From contig JAFTEP010000271.1 of NCBI GenBank assembly GCA_017453605.1, forward strand, positions 1 to 9,665: a DNA stretch of 9,665 bases. The letters are read 5' to 3'. Position numbers and translations under genes: made by a program. Shown piece by piece: positions 1-6,100 of this stretch. This DNA comes from Clostridia bacterium (GTDB taxonomy: Bacteria; Bacillota; Clostridia; Oscillospirales; SIG627). Positions within the stretch are counted from its first letter, which is position 1. Each line of letters starts with the position of its first letter. The notes under the pieces were generated by a model. That model made no database searches, was not told the origin of the DNA, and saw only the letters and a list, made by a program, of their open reading frames with translations.

Positions 1-40
1 CTTTTGTTCTTTTAAGGTGCCGCCAAGGAGTTTTTTTCTG

Positions 41-1096
41 ATGAAAAACGCGAACAATCCCAAAAAATCAAAGCATAAAGTGCTGCGCATCGTCTTCAGG
101 GCGATCGTTTTCATACTCGTTCTTGCCATCTACGTCGGGGCATCGGCCTACGGCGTCTGCGCCGTCGTGTTCTGGGGCCCGAGTCCGTCCTTCCGCAACT
201 CTCTTGTCGCCACCGCGATGGAGACCTCCGTCGGACGGATCCTTCCGAGGCTCTATTTCTCGAGCGCCGAGATCGACAAACTCGTCGAGGAGACGAAGGT
301 CAGGGAGATCGACCCGGATCAGGACGTCGACGTCTCGCAGATCGTCATAAACCCGATCACCGATTCCGCCGACGACGACGAATGGGCGGATCATCCCGAC
401 GGCATCCGCATAGAGCATGTCAAAGGCGCGACCTACAACGGATATATGATGATCATCCGCGATCCTTCGCGCGTCTACGTCGCGACCAGTTCCAACTTCA
501 AGAACGGCCAGGCGGGAAAGAAGATCATGGATGTCTATGAGCGCGAGGGCGCCGTCGCGGCAATAAACGGCGGCGGATTCCCCGACGCCAACGGCAACGG
601 CAACGGAGACGTGCCGACCGGGCTGACCTTCTCCAAGGGCGTCAAGGTCTGGGGCAGCGACTACACCTCGGATTCCGGCGTGGTCGGCTTCGACACCGAC
701 AACAAACTGATCGTCGGGACCTTCAGCGCCGCGAAGGCCTACAAAAAGAACATCAGGGACTGCGTCGCGTTCGGACCGATCCTTGTGATGAACGGCGAGC
801 CGATGACGACCAGCGGCTCCGGCGGAAGCCTGAATCCGCGCACCGGCATCGGTCAGCGCGCAGACGGCGCCGTGCTGTTTCTGGTCATCGAGGGGCGCAT
901 CCCCACGAGCCTCGGAGCCACATACCGCGACATGATCGAGCTTTTCGTCAGATTCGGGGCGGTCAACGCCTGCAACCTCGACGGCGGATCTTCCACGAGC
1001 CTGATCTACAACGGCGAGCATATCAACCAGAGCGCCTCGCTCTACGGACCCAGGCGTCTTCCGACCTTCTTCATGGTCAGGCCTTTGGAGGAATGA
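41..1096 (+). CDS. Membrane-anchored phosphodiester glycosidase (NAGPA/DUF2233) domain protein
   Basis: The 351-residue protein probably cleaves a phosphodiester-linked sugar in the cell envelope or outside the cell; the substrate cannot be told from sequence. Residues about 20-46 form one hydrophobic membrane segment after a lysine-rich N-terminus, which suggests a cytoplasmic N-terminus and an external catalytic domain. An acidic linker follows (about 90-120, many Asp). The NAGPA-type domain spans about 121-350 and shows the family's conserved blocks: AINGGGF (174-180), FGPILV (244-249), NPRTGIG (265-271) and NLDGGSSTS (312-320). I chose the ATG at 41 because AAGGAG at 25-30 lies 10 bases upstream; an in-frame GTG at 17 precedes that site and is unlikely. 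The next gene starts 6 bases after the stop. Members of this family include the human uncovering enzyme and many bacterial exopolysaccharide or cell-wall-associated proteins. The domain call is firm; the role is open. Confidence 0.87.
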   Translation: MKNANNPKKSKHKVLRIVFRAIVFILVLAIYVGASAYGVCAVVFWGPSPSFRNSLVATAMETSVGRILPRLYFSSAEIDKLVEETKVREIDPDQDVDVSQIVINPITDSADDDEWADHPDGIRIEHVKGATYNGYMMIIRDPSRVYVATSSNFKNGQAGKKIMDVYEREGAVAAINGGGFPDANGNGNGDVPTGLTFSKGVKVWGSDYTSDSGVVGFDTDNKLIVGTFSAAKAYKKNIRDCVAFGPILVMNGEPMTTSGSGGSLNPRTGIGQRADGAVLFLVIEGRIPTSLGATYRDMIELFVRFGAVNACNLDGGSSTSLIYNGEHINQSASLYGPRRLPTFFMVRPLEE

Positions 1097-1102
1097 TTTC
1101 AG

Positions 1103-2188
1103 ATGACAAAAGTCAAAAGGAAGATGCCGAAGTTCTACAAGGTGCTCATCATCCTCGTCGTGTTCGGCATCCTGTTCACCGGGATAGTTCTGAACTTCGT
1201 CTGGGACTATCTTTCCGTGTATGAGAGAAACCTCCCGAAATACGTCGCAAGAGACGTTTTCGCCGAGTATTTCGAGAGCGGCGACTATTCCAGGCTTTAC
1301 TCCCTCTATTCCGAGCGTCTCGGTCCCTACGAGGGCGAGGCGGAGTTTGAAAAGTACCTCAACACCCTTATCGGAGGCGGGACACTCACGGATTACGAGA
1401 TCACCGTCGCCGATCAGAGCATCCGCTGTTTCGGTCTGAAATCGGCGGGAAAGAAGCTCGCCACCCTGTTTTTGAAAAAGAGCGCGAAGGATCCCGGCTG
1501 GGGTCAGACGCTGTGGGAATTCGACCGCATCGAGCTCGAGGATTTCCCGACGGCGTCCGTGAAGGTCCGCACCGTCTCCGACAGCACGCTTCTCATCAAC
1601 GGAAGGGAGGTCGCCCGAAACAGCGTGATCGAGAGCGGGATCGAGACCGAATCCTGCGCGTTCATGCCGGAGGGAGTCGACGGGCTCACGTTCACTGTAT
1701 ATCAGATAGACGGGCTCATCACGGAGCCTGAAATCGCCTGCTTAAATAAATACGGCGATCTTGCCATTCCCGCTTACGATATGGGAACGGAAATGTTCAT
1801 CGAGACCGTCACATACGACGAACGGCTTGCCTCCGAATACACCGATCTTGCCGTCGAAGCTCAGCAGACCTATCAGCGCTATCTGACAAACGATGCCTCT
1901 TCAAGCGACGTCAGAAAGTATTTCGACGCCGACAGCGTTTTCTACAAGTCCCTGATGCACACTTCCACCGTCTGGTACGCGGCGCACATCGGACACTCAT
2001 ACAAGGACGAGGCGGTCGGCGAGTTCTACTCTTACGGCGACAAGGTTTTCTCCTGCCGCTACGTCGGCACGCAGATCATCACCCGCACTAAGACCGACAT
2101 CCGCTATTTCGACCTCGACTGCGTGATGTATTTCAGGCTGGTCGACGGCGCGTGGAAGGTCTATTCTCTCGATTTCAAGCAGGATTGA
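1103..2188 (+). CDS. Single-pass membrane protein of unknown function
   Basis: I do not recognise this 361-residue protein. The N-terminus is basic (MTKVKRKMPK), and residues about 12-35 form one membrane helix, so the remaining roughly 325 residues are probably extracellular. The external part appears to have three pieces. The first (about 45-125) is helical and begins FAEYFESGDYSRLYSLYSE. The middle (about 140-215) is strand-rich and includes the segment TLLINGREVARNSVIESG. The last (about 230-361) has alternating helix and strand and ends in a segment that looks NTF2-like (YFRLVDGAWKVYSLDF). This layout resembles membrane-anchored envelope proteins of the TcaA/YvbJ kind, but that is only an impression. 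No catalytic motif is visible. GGAGG at 1087-1091, inside the end of the previous gene, supports the ATG at 1103. Its place 6 bases after the glycosidase-domain gene suggests a shared envelope role. Confidence 0.8.
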   Translation: MTKVKRKMPKFYKVLIILVVFGILFTGIVLNFVWDYLSVYERNLPKYVARDVFAEYFESGDYSRLYSLYSERLGPYEGEAEFEKYLNTLIGGGTLTDYEITVADQSIRCFGLKSAGKKLATLFLKKSAKDPGWGQTLWEFDRIELEDFPTASVKVRTVSDSTLLINGREVARNSVIESGIETESCAFMPEGVDGLTFTVYQIDGLITEPEIACLNKYGDLAIPAYDMGTEMFIETVTYDERLASEYTDLAVEAQQTYQRYLTNDASSSDVRKYFDADSVFYKSLMHTSTVWYAAHIGHSYKDEAVGEFYSYGDKVFSCRYVGTQIITRTKTDIRYFDLDCVMYFRLVDGAWKVYSLDFKQD

Positions 2189-2200
2189 CAGGCGAAAAAT

Positions 2201-2842
2201 ATGACAAGATTTCTCGTTTTCCGTCACGGACAGAGCGACGCGAACCTCAAAGAATACTTCGCAGGGTGGACGGATGCAGCGCTGACGCCCCTGGGCGCGG
2301 AGCAGGCGCGTCTTGCTGCCGAATACGTCAGCAGGACCGAAAAGCCCTGCTGTGTCTGGACAAGCGAGCTGACGCGCGCGTATCTTACCGGAAAGGCGTT
2401 TGCCGACGTCTGCCGGATCCCGATCTTCCGCTCCGCCGCCCTCAACGAGATCAGGGCGGGCCGCTGGGAGGGCGTGCCTTTCAGGGACATCAAGAAGTTA
2501 TATATGCCCGATTATTCGGTCTGGCAGAACGACGTCGGCAACAGCCGCTGCACAGACGGCGAGAGCGTCAGGGAGCTTGCCGACAGGGTCGTGAAGGAAG
2601 TATTGCGCATCAGCTCTCTTTATCCCGACTCCACCGTCGTCATCGCGACCCACGCGACGCCGGTCATGGCGATAGAGGCGGCGTCAAAATTGATCCCGCC
2701 GGATCGCTTCAAGGACGTCCCGTGGAGAAAGAACGCTTCGATGTCCGTCGTCGAATGTGACGGAAAAAGGCTTTATCCCGTCAGATTCGGAGTTCTCGAT
2801 CACCTCGGGGAGAAGGTCAGCTTCGATTCGGACGAGGTCTGA
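2201..2842 (+). CDS. Histidine phosphatase family protein (phosphoglycerate mutase-like)
   Basis: This 213-residue cytosolic protein belongs to the histidine phosphatase (branch 1) superfamily, whose members remove or transfer phosphate through a phosphohistidine. It has the N-terminal block FRHGQSDAN (7-15) with the nucleophile His9, an Arg in SELTRA (Arg59), the general acid region LNEIRAGRWEG (81-91, Glu83), and the second catalytic histidine in ATHATPV (His151). Length fits small phosphatases such as GpmB, CobC or PhoE types rather than glycolytic phosphoglycerate mutase, which is longer (about 230-250 residues). Substrate cannot be assigned. The gene starts 12 bases after the previous stop with only a weak ribosome binding site (AGG at 2190-2192), so coupling to upstream translation is likely. 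It ends just before the thiamine promoter, and no terminator separates them. Confidence 0.9.
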   Translation: MTRFLVFRHGQSDANLKEYFAGWTDAALTPLGAEQARLAAEYVSRTEKPCCVWTSELTRAYLTGKAFADVCRIPIFRSAALNEIRAGRWEGVPFRDIKKLYMPDYSVWQNDVGNSRCTDGESVRELADRVVKEVLRISSLYPDSTVVIATHATPVMAIEAASKLIPPDRFKDVPWRKNASMSVVECDGKRLYPVRFGVLDHLGEKVSFDSDEV

Positions 2843-2853
2843 AAAAATCGCCC

Positions 2854-2871
2854 GTTTTGTATTGACAAAAC
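2854..2871. repeat. Inverted repeat overlapping the -35 box
   Basis: GTTTTG (2854-2859) and CAAAAC (2866-2871) are perfect reverse complements separated by TATTGA. After one mismatch, the outer CC (2851-2852) and GG (2873-2874) also pair. The right arm overlaps the -35 box. It could be an operator for a repressor; a terminator role is unlikely because no T-run follows. Confidence 0.4.
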
Positions 2872-2890
2872 CGGAACGCGGGTGTATAAT
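2862..2890 (+). promoter_or_regulatory. Consensus sigma-A promoter of the thiamine operon
   Basis: An exact TTGACA (-35, 2862-2867) and exact TATAAT (-10, 2885-2890) are separated by 17 bases, the optimum spacing. Transcription should start near 2896-2898, about 10 bases before the TPP aptamer. Such a perfect promoter implies strong basal initiation, leaving control mainly to the riboswitch downstream. Confidence 0.9.
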
Positions 2891-2908
2891 CCACTAAACA
2901 GAATAACA

Positions 2909-2999
2909 GCGAAAGCGGGAGCTCGTAAACGGGCTGAGAGGGAGGTGAGACCTCCGACCGGTCACCTGATTTGGGTAATGCCAACGTAGGGACGCACGT
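2909..2999 (+). ncRNA. TPP riboswitch (THI element) aptamer
   Basis: The conserved THI-box blocks appear in order: CGGGAGC (2916-2922), GGGCTGAGAGG (2931-2941), CACCTGAT (2963-2970) and GGGTAATGCCAACGTAGGGA (2973-2992). P3 is GCTCG (2921-2925) with CGGGC (2930-2934). An extra hairpin, GGAGGT (2941-2946) with ACCTCC (2950-2955), projects next to the TGAGA bulge. P2 is short: C2916-G2918 with C2958-G2960. The CTGAGAG and ACCTGAT...GTAATGCCAACGTAGGGA blocks form the pyrimidine- and pyrophosphate-sensing arms. Only thiamine genes follow, which fits feedback control by thiamine pyrophosphate. A continuous P1 helix is not obvious, so the outer boundaries are approximate. Confidence 0.95.
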
Positions 3000-3014
3000 C
3001 AGAAACGTTTTTTT

Positions 3015-3056
3015 GCGGAAGGCGGCCCGACCGGGCGTCTTCCGCTTTCGGTTTTT
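3015..3056 (+). terminator. Intrinsic terminator, expression platform of the TPP riboswitch
   Basis: GCGGAAGGC (3015-3023) pairs with GTCTTCCGC (3037-3045), including one G-T wobble. After bulged G3024, GCCC (3025-3028) pairs with GGGC (3033-3036) around the loop GACC. The stem of about 13 pairs is followed by TTTCGGTTTTT (3046-3056). Its place between aptamer and thiS is that of a transcription-terminating expression platform. When TPP is bound, transcription should stop here. It may also end readthrough from the upstream genes. Confidence 0.85.
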
Positions 3057-3065
3057 CGCACGGAT

Positions 3066-3073
3066 AAAGGAGG
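3066..3073 (+). promoter_or_regulatory. Ribosome binding site of thiS
   Basis: AAAGGAGG lies 7 bases before the thiS ATG, near the ideal sequence and spacing. It is outside the terminator stem, so control by terminator formation rather than by hiding this site is the simpler reading. Confidence 0.85.
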
Positions 3074-3080
3074 AAAACAA

Positions 3081-3275
3081 ATGGTGAAAGTCAACGGGAA
3101 GCCCGCGGATCTCGACGGCGTCACGATCGCGGAGGCGCTCAAAAAGTTCGGCTTCGACTTAGGCCGCGTCGCGGTCGAGGTCAACGGAGTCCTGGTCCCG
3201 AAGTCGAAGCACGGAGAGCATATCCTTTCAGACGGCGATTCGGTCGAAGCGGTCAGCTTCGTCGGAGGAGGCTGA
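3081..3275 (+). CDS. thiS: Sulfur carrier protein ThiS
   Basis: This 64-residue ubiquitin-like protein carries the sulfur atom for the thiazole ring. ThiF adenylates its C-terminal glycine, which then becomes a thiocarboxylate that ThiG uses. It has the usual ThiS length, begins with a short beta-strand (MVKVNGKPADL), contains the typical RVAVEVNGVLVPKS strand pair and DGDSVEAVSFVGGG at the end, with the required terminal Gly-Gly. It is the first gene after the TPP riboswitch and lies one base before thiF. The C-terminal codons GGA GGA GGC also form the ribosome binding site of thiF. Confidence 0.96.
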   Translation: MVKVNGKPADLDGVTIAEALKKFGFDLGRVAVEVNGVLVPKSKHGEHILSDGDSVEAVSFVGGG

Positions 3276-3276
3276 A

Positions 3277-4017
3277 ATGGAGCTTGAGAAGAGATTCGCG
3301 CGCCATCTCGTCCTCGACGGGATAGGGGAGAGCGGACAGAAAAAGCTGCTCTCGTCCTCCGTTCTCGTCGTCGGCGCGGGCGGTCTCGGATCGGCGGTCC
3401 TGCCGTATCTTGCCGCCGCCGGAGTGGGAAGGATCGGGATCTGCGACGGCGACCGAGTGGAGCTGACAAACCTTCAGCGGCAGGTGATCCACACTTCTTT
3501 TTCCGTGGGTCAGCCGAAAGTCCTTTCCGCCGCGAAGAGACTCAAAGAGATATATCCGGACGTCAGAGTCGAGCTTTTTGATTTCCGTCTTGATCTTTCA
3601 AACGCTCCGTCCGTCCTTTCGGGCTTCGACGCCGTCGTCGACTGCACGGACGGCTTCGGCTCGAAGTATCTGGTCAACGACGTCTGCGTCAGAGAGAGAA
3701 AGCCCTTCGTCCACGGCGGAGTGCTCCGCTTCGGGGGTCAGGTCATGACCTGCGTTCCCGGCGAGACTCCCTGCCTCAGATGCGTTCTCGGCGATCCTCC
3801 CGCGCACGCTCAGACCTGCGCGGAGGTCGGAGTCCTCGGCGCGGCGGTCGGAGTGATCGGTTCGATCCAGGCGGCGGAAGCGATAAAACTCATCACCGGC
3901 GCGGGAGAGCCGCTTTTCGGCAGGATCCTGACAGTCGACACCCTTTCTATGACGACCCGCGTAACGGGAGGCTTTGTGCGCGACCCGGGCTGTCCGGTCT
4001 GCTCGGATCTGAAATAA
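3277..4017 (+). CDS. thiF: ThiS adenylyltransferase ThiF
   Basis: This 246-residue E1-like enzyme of the ThiF/MoeB/HesA family uses ATP to adenylate the C-terminus of ThiS. It shows an N-terminal Arg-rich segment (RFARHL, 6-11), the nucleotide-binding loop GAGGLGS (33-39), DGDRVELTNLQRQ (57-69) and VDCTD (121-125). A zinc site is formed by two CXXC pairs (Cys166/Cys169 and Cys239/Cys242). Cys181, in TCAEVGVLG, matches the position of the reactive cysteine in ThiF. There is no C-terminal rhodanese domain, so persulfide must come from a separate enzyme. MoeB and HesA are close relatives; the neighbours thiS and thiG decide the name. GGAGG at 3264-3268, inside thiS, lies 8 bases before the start. 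Confidence 0.93.
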   Translation: MELEKRFARHLVLDGIGESGQKKLLSSSVLVVGAGGLGSAVLPYLAAAGVGRIGICDGDRVELTNLQRQVIHTSFSVGQPKVLSAAKRLKEIYPDVRVELFDFRLDLSNAPSVLSGFDAVVDCTDGFGSKYLVNDVCVRERKPFVHGGVLRFGGQVMTCVPGETPCLRCVLGDPPAHAQTCAEVGVLGAAVGVIGSIQAAEAIKLITGAGEPLFGRILTVDTLSMTTRVTGGFVRDPGCPVCSDLK

Positions 4018-4063
4018 ATACAGAAATTAATATATTCGATATAAGTATTTGGAGATGCAAACA

Positions 4064-4831
4064 ATGGAAGACAAACTTGTTTTAGGCAAAAAAGAGTTCT
4101 CGTCCCGCTTCATCCTCGGATCGGGCAAGTATTCTCTCGAGCTGATCCGCGCCGCCGTAGAGCAGGCGGGAGCCGAGATCATCACGCTCGCCGTCCGCCG
4201 CGCAAATTCAGCGGGCGGATCGAACATCCTCGACTTCATCCCGAAGGGCGTGACGCTCCTTCCCAACACCTCCGGCGCGAGGGACGCAAGTGAGGCGGTG
4301 AGGATCGCGAGGCTCGCAAGAGAGCTCGGATGCGGAGATTTCGTGAAGATAGAGATCATGCGCGACAGCAAATATCTTTTGCCCGACAACGCCGAGACCG
4401 TGAAGGCGACCGAGATCCTCGCAAACGAGGGCTTCACGGTCCTGCCATATATGTTCCCCGACCTCAACGCCGCCAGGGATCTTGAGAGCGCGGGCGCGGC
4501 GGCGGTCATGCCTCTCGGCGCTCCGATCGGCTCGAACAGAGGGCTCGCCGCGAAGGAGTTCATCCAGATCCTCATCGACGAGATCTCCCTTCCGATCATC
4601 GTCGACGCCGGCATCGGCAGACCGTCACAGGCCTGCGAGGCGATGGAAATGGGCGCGGCCGCCGTGATGGCGAACACCGCGCTTGCGACCTCCGCCGATA
4701 TCCCGCTTATGGCATCGGCTTTCAAAAACGCGATAGAGGCGGGCAGAAAGGCGCATCTCGCGGGGCTCGGCAGAGTGCTGACGAGGGGCTCGAGCGCGTC
4801 CGATCCGCTGACGGGCTTTCTGAGGGACTGA
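4064..4831 (+). CDS. thiG: Thiazole synthase ThiG
   Basis: ThiG condenses 1-deoxy-D-xylulose 5-phosphate, ThiS thiocarboxylate and dehydroglycine into the thiazole phosphate. The 255-residue protein is the usual ThiG length and a TIM barrel throughout. The N-terminal LVLGKKEFSSRFILGSGKY and the TLAVRRAN block (41-48) are typical. Lys95 in FVKIEIM fits the lysine that forms the imine with the sugar phosphate. PLGAPIGSNRG and VDAGIGRPSQA (phosphate-binding loops) follow, and the end is DPLTGFLRD. I chose the ATG at 4064 because GGAG (4051-4054) lies 9 bases upstream. The in-frame ATG at 4055 and TTG at 4049 abut or overlap that site. The 46-base AT-rich gap before it is the largest in the operon. 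Confidence 0.96.
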   Translation: MEDKLVLGKKEFSSRFILGSGKYSLELIRAAVEQAGAEIITLAVRRANSAGGSNILDFIPKGVTLLPNTSGARDASEAVRIARLARELGCGDFVKIEIMRDSKYLLPDNAETVKATEILANEGFTVLPYMFPDLNAARDLESAGAAAVMPLGAPIGSNRGLAAKEFIQILIDEISLPIIVDAGIGRPSQACEAMEMGAAAVMANTALATSADIPLMASAFKNAIEAGRKAHLAGLGRVLTRGSSASDPLTGFLRD

Positions 4832-4846
4832 GGAGAGGGAAAGACA

Positions 4847-6100
4847 ATGGAAAACTCGTTTTTCGTCGATTCGAAAAAGCTGTCTCCGGCGGCGCTCGAA
4901 AAAAAGCACCGTCTCGAAAACGATCCCTCGTCGAGAAAGAGCATAGACGAATTTCTTCCCGGGATGGAAAAGATAGACTCAAATATCTGCGATCTCGTGA
5001 TGAAGGAATTTGACTCCTACGATCCGTCTGTTTACACTCCGCGCCAGGTCGTCGCCGCGATAGAGCGCGAGAGGTGCACCGTCGAGGATTTCAAGGCGCT
5101 CCTTTCACCCGCGGCGGAGCCCTATCTTGAAAAGATGGCTCAGCGCGCCCGCACGGAGACCGCGAAACATTTCGGAAACACGGTCTATTTATTCACTCCG
5201 CTCTATATCGCAAACTACTGCGAGAACTACTGCGTTTACTGCGGCTTCAACTGCTACAACGACATCCGCCGCATGGCGCTCGACCGCGATCAGATCGAAC
5301 ACGAGATGAGCGTCATCGCCGCGAGCGGGATGGAGGAGATTTTGATCCTCACCGGGGAAAGCCGCGCCGTCAGCAGCGTCGGATACATCGGCGAAGCCTG
5401 CAGGCTCGCCCGGAAGTATTTCAGGATGGTCGGTTTAGAGGTCTATCCTCTGAACACCGACGAATACCGCTATCTGAGAGAATGCGGCGCGGATTACGTC
5501 ACGGTCTTTCAGGAGACCTACGACAGACAAAAATACGAGACTCTCCACCTTCTCGGTCACAAGAGGGTGTGGCGCTACCGCTTCGACGCTCAGGAACGCG
5601 CGCTGATGGGCGGCATGAGGGGGGCGGGCTTTTCCGCGCTCCTCGGTCTCTCGGACTTCAGAAAGGACGCCCTCGCCTCCGCGCTCCACGTCTATTATCT
5701 TCAGAAGAAGTATCCTCGCTCGGAGCTTTCGCTCTCCTGCCCGCGCCTGCGCCCCATAATCAACAACGAAAAGATCAATCCTCTCGACGTCAGCGAGAGA
5801 AAGCTCTGCCAGATCCTCTGCGCCTACCGCATCTTCCTGCCCTTCGTCGGGATCACGGTCTCCTCCAGAGAGAGCGCCCGATTCAGAAACGGCATCGTGA
5901 AGATCGCCGCGACCAAGGTCTCCGCCGGAGTCTCCACCGGCATCGGCGACCACGAGAGCAAGTACAGCGGCAAAGAATCTCAGGGCGCCGAGGGCGACGA
6001 GCAGTTCGAGATCAGCGACACAAGAAGCCTTGATTCTATGCGCTCCGACATTTCCGGCGAGGGGCTCCAGCCCGTTCTGAACGACTATGTTTACGTCTGA
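4847..6100 (+). CDS. thiH: 2-iminoacetate synthase ThiH (radical SAM)
   Basis: ThiH cleaves L-tyrosine with S-adenosylmethionine to give dehydroglycine (2-iminoacetate) and p-cresol; it supplies the glycine-derived unit to ThiG and works without oxygen. The 417-residue protein has the radical SAM motif CX3CX2C at Cys125, Cys129 and Cys132 (NYCENYCVYCGF). LILTGES (about 165) and the C-terminal EGDEQFEISDTRS block are also typical of ThiH. The extra C-terminal cysteine cluster of the relative HydG is absent, which together with the context excludes HydG. It is longer than E. coli ThiH (377 residues), partly because of about 20-40 extra N-terminal residues rich in Ser and Lys. AGGAG at 4831-4835 lies 11 bases before the ATG. 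Its last 14 bases overlap tenI. Confidence 0.95.
   Translation: MENSFFVDSKKLSPAALEKKHRLENDPSSRKSIDEFLPGMEKIDSNICDLVMKEFDSYDPSVYTPRQVVAAIERERCTVEDFKALLSPAAEPYLEKMAQRARTETAKHFGNTVYLFTPLYIANYCENYCVYCGFNCYNDIRRMALDRDQIEHEMSVIAASGMEEILILTGESRAVSSVGYIGEACRLARKYFRMVGLEVYPLNTDEYRYLRECGADYVTVFQETYDRQKYETLHLLGHKRVWRYRFDAQERALMGGMRGAGFSALLGLSDFRKDALASALHVYYLQKKYPRSELSLSCPRLRPIINNEKINPLDVSERKLCQILCAYRIFLPFVGITVSSRESARFRNGIVKIAATKVSAGVSTGIGDHESKYSGKESQGAEGDEQFEISDTRSLDSMRSDISGEGLQPVLNDYVYV

Noticed and set aside
17..40. GTG start at 17 for the NAGPA-domain gene
   Set aside because: The ribosome binding site AAGGAG lies after this codon and is well spaced for the ATG at 41.
68..1021. Long open frame on the minus strand (317 codons) opposite the NAGPA-domain gene
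   Set aside because: It is a shadow in GC-rich DNA. The + strand protein has clear conserved motifs, while the antisense translation is rich in Arg, Asp and Val with no domain.
2152..2760. Plus-strand 202-codon frame overlapping the histidine phosphatase
   Set aside because: It is Arg-rich and out of frame with a gene that carries both catalytic histidine motifs.
4027..4944. Minus-strand open frame of 305 codons opposite thiG
   Set aside because: Its composition is mostly Ser, Ala and Arg, there is no ribosome binding site of note, and it lies over an unmistakable thiG.
4847..6100. HydG, the hydrogenase maturation relative of ThiH
   Set aside because: The C-terminal second cluster motif of HydG is absent, and the gene lies between thiG and tenI.
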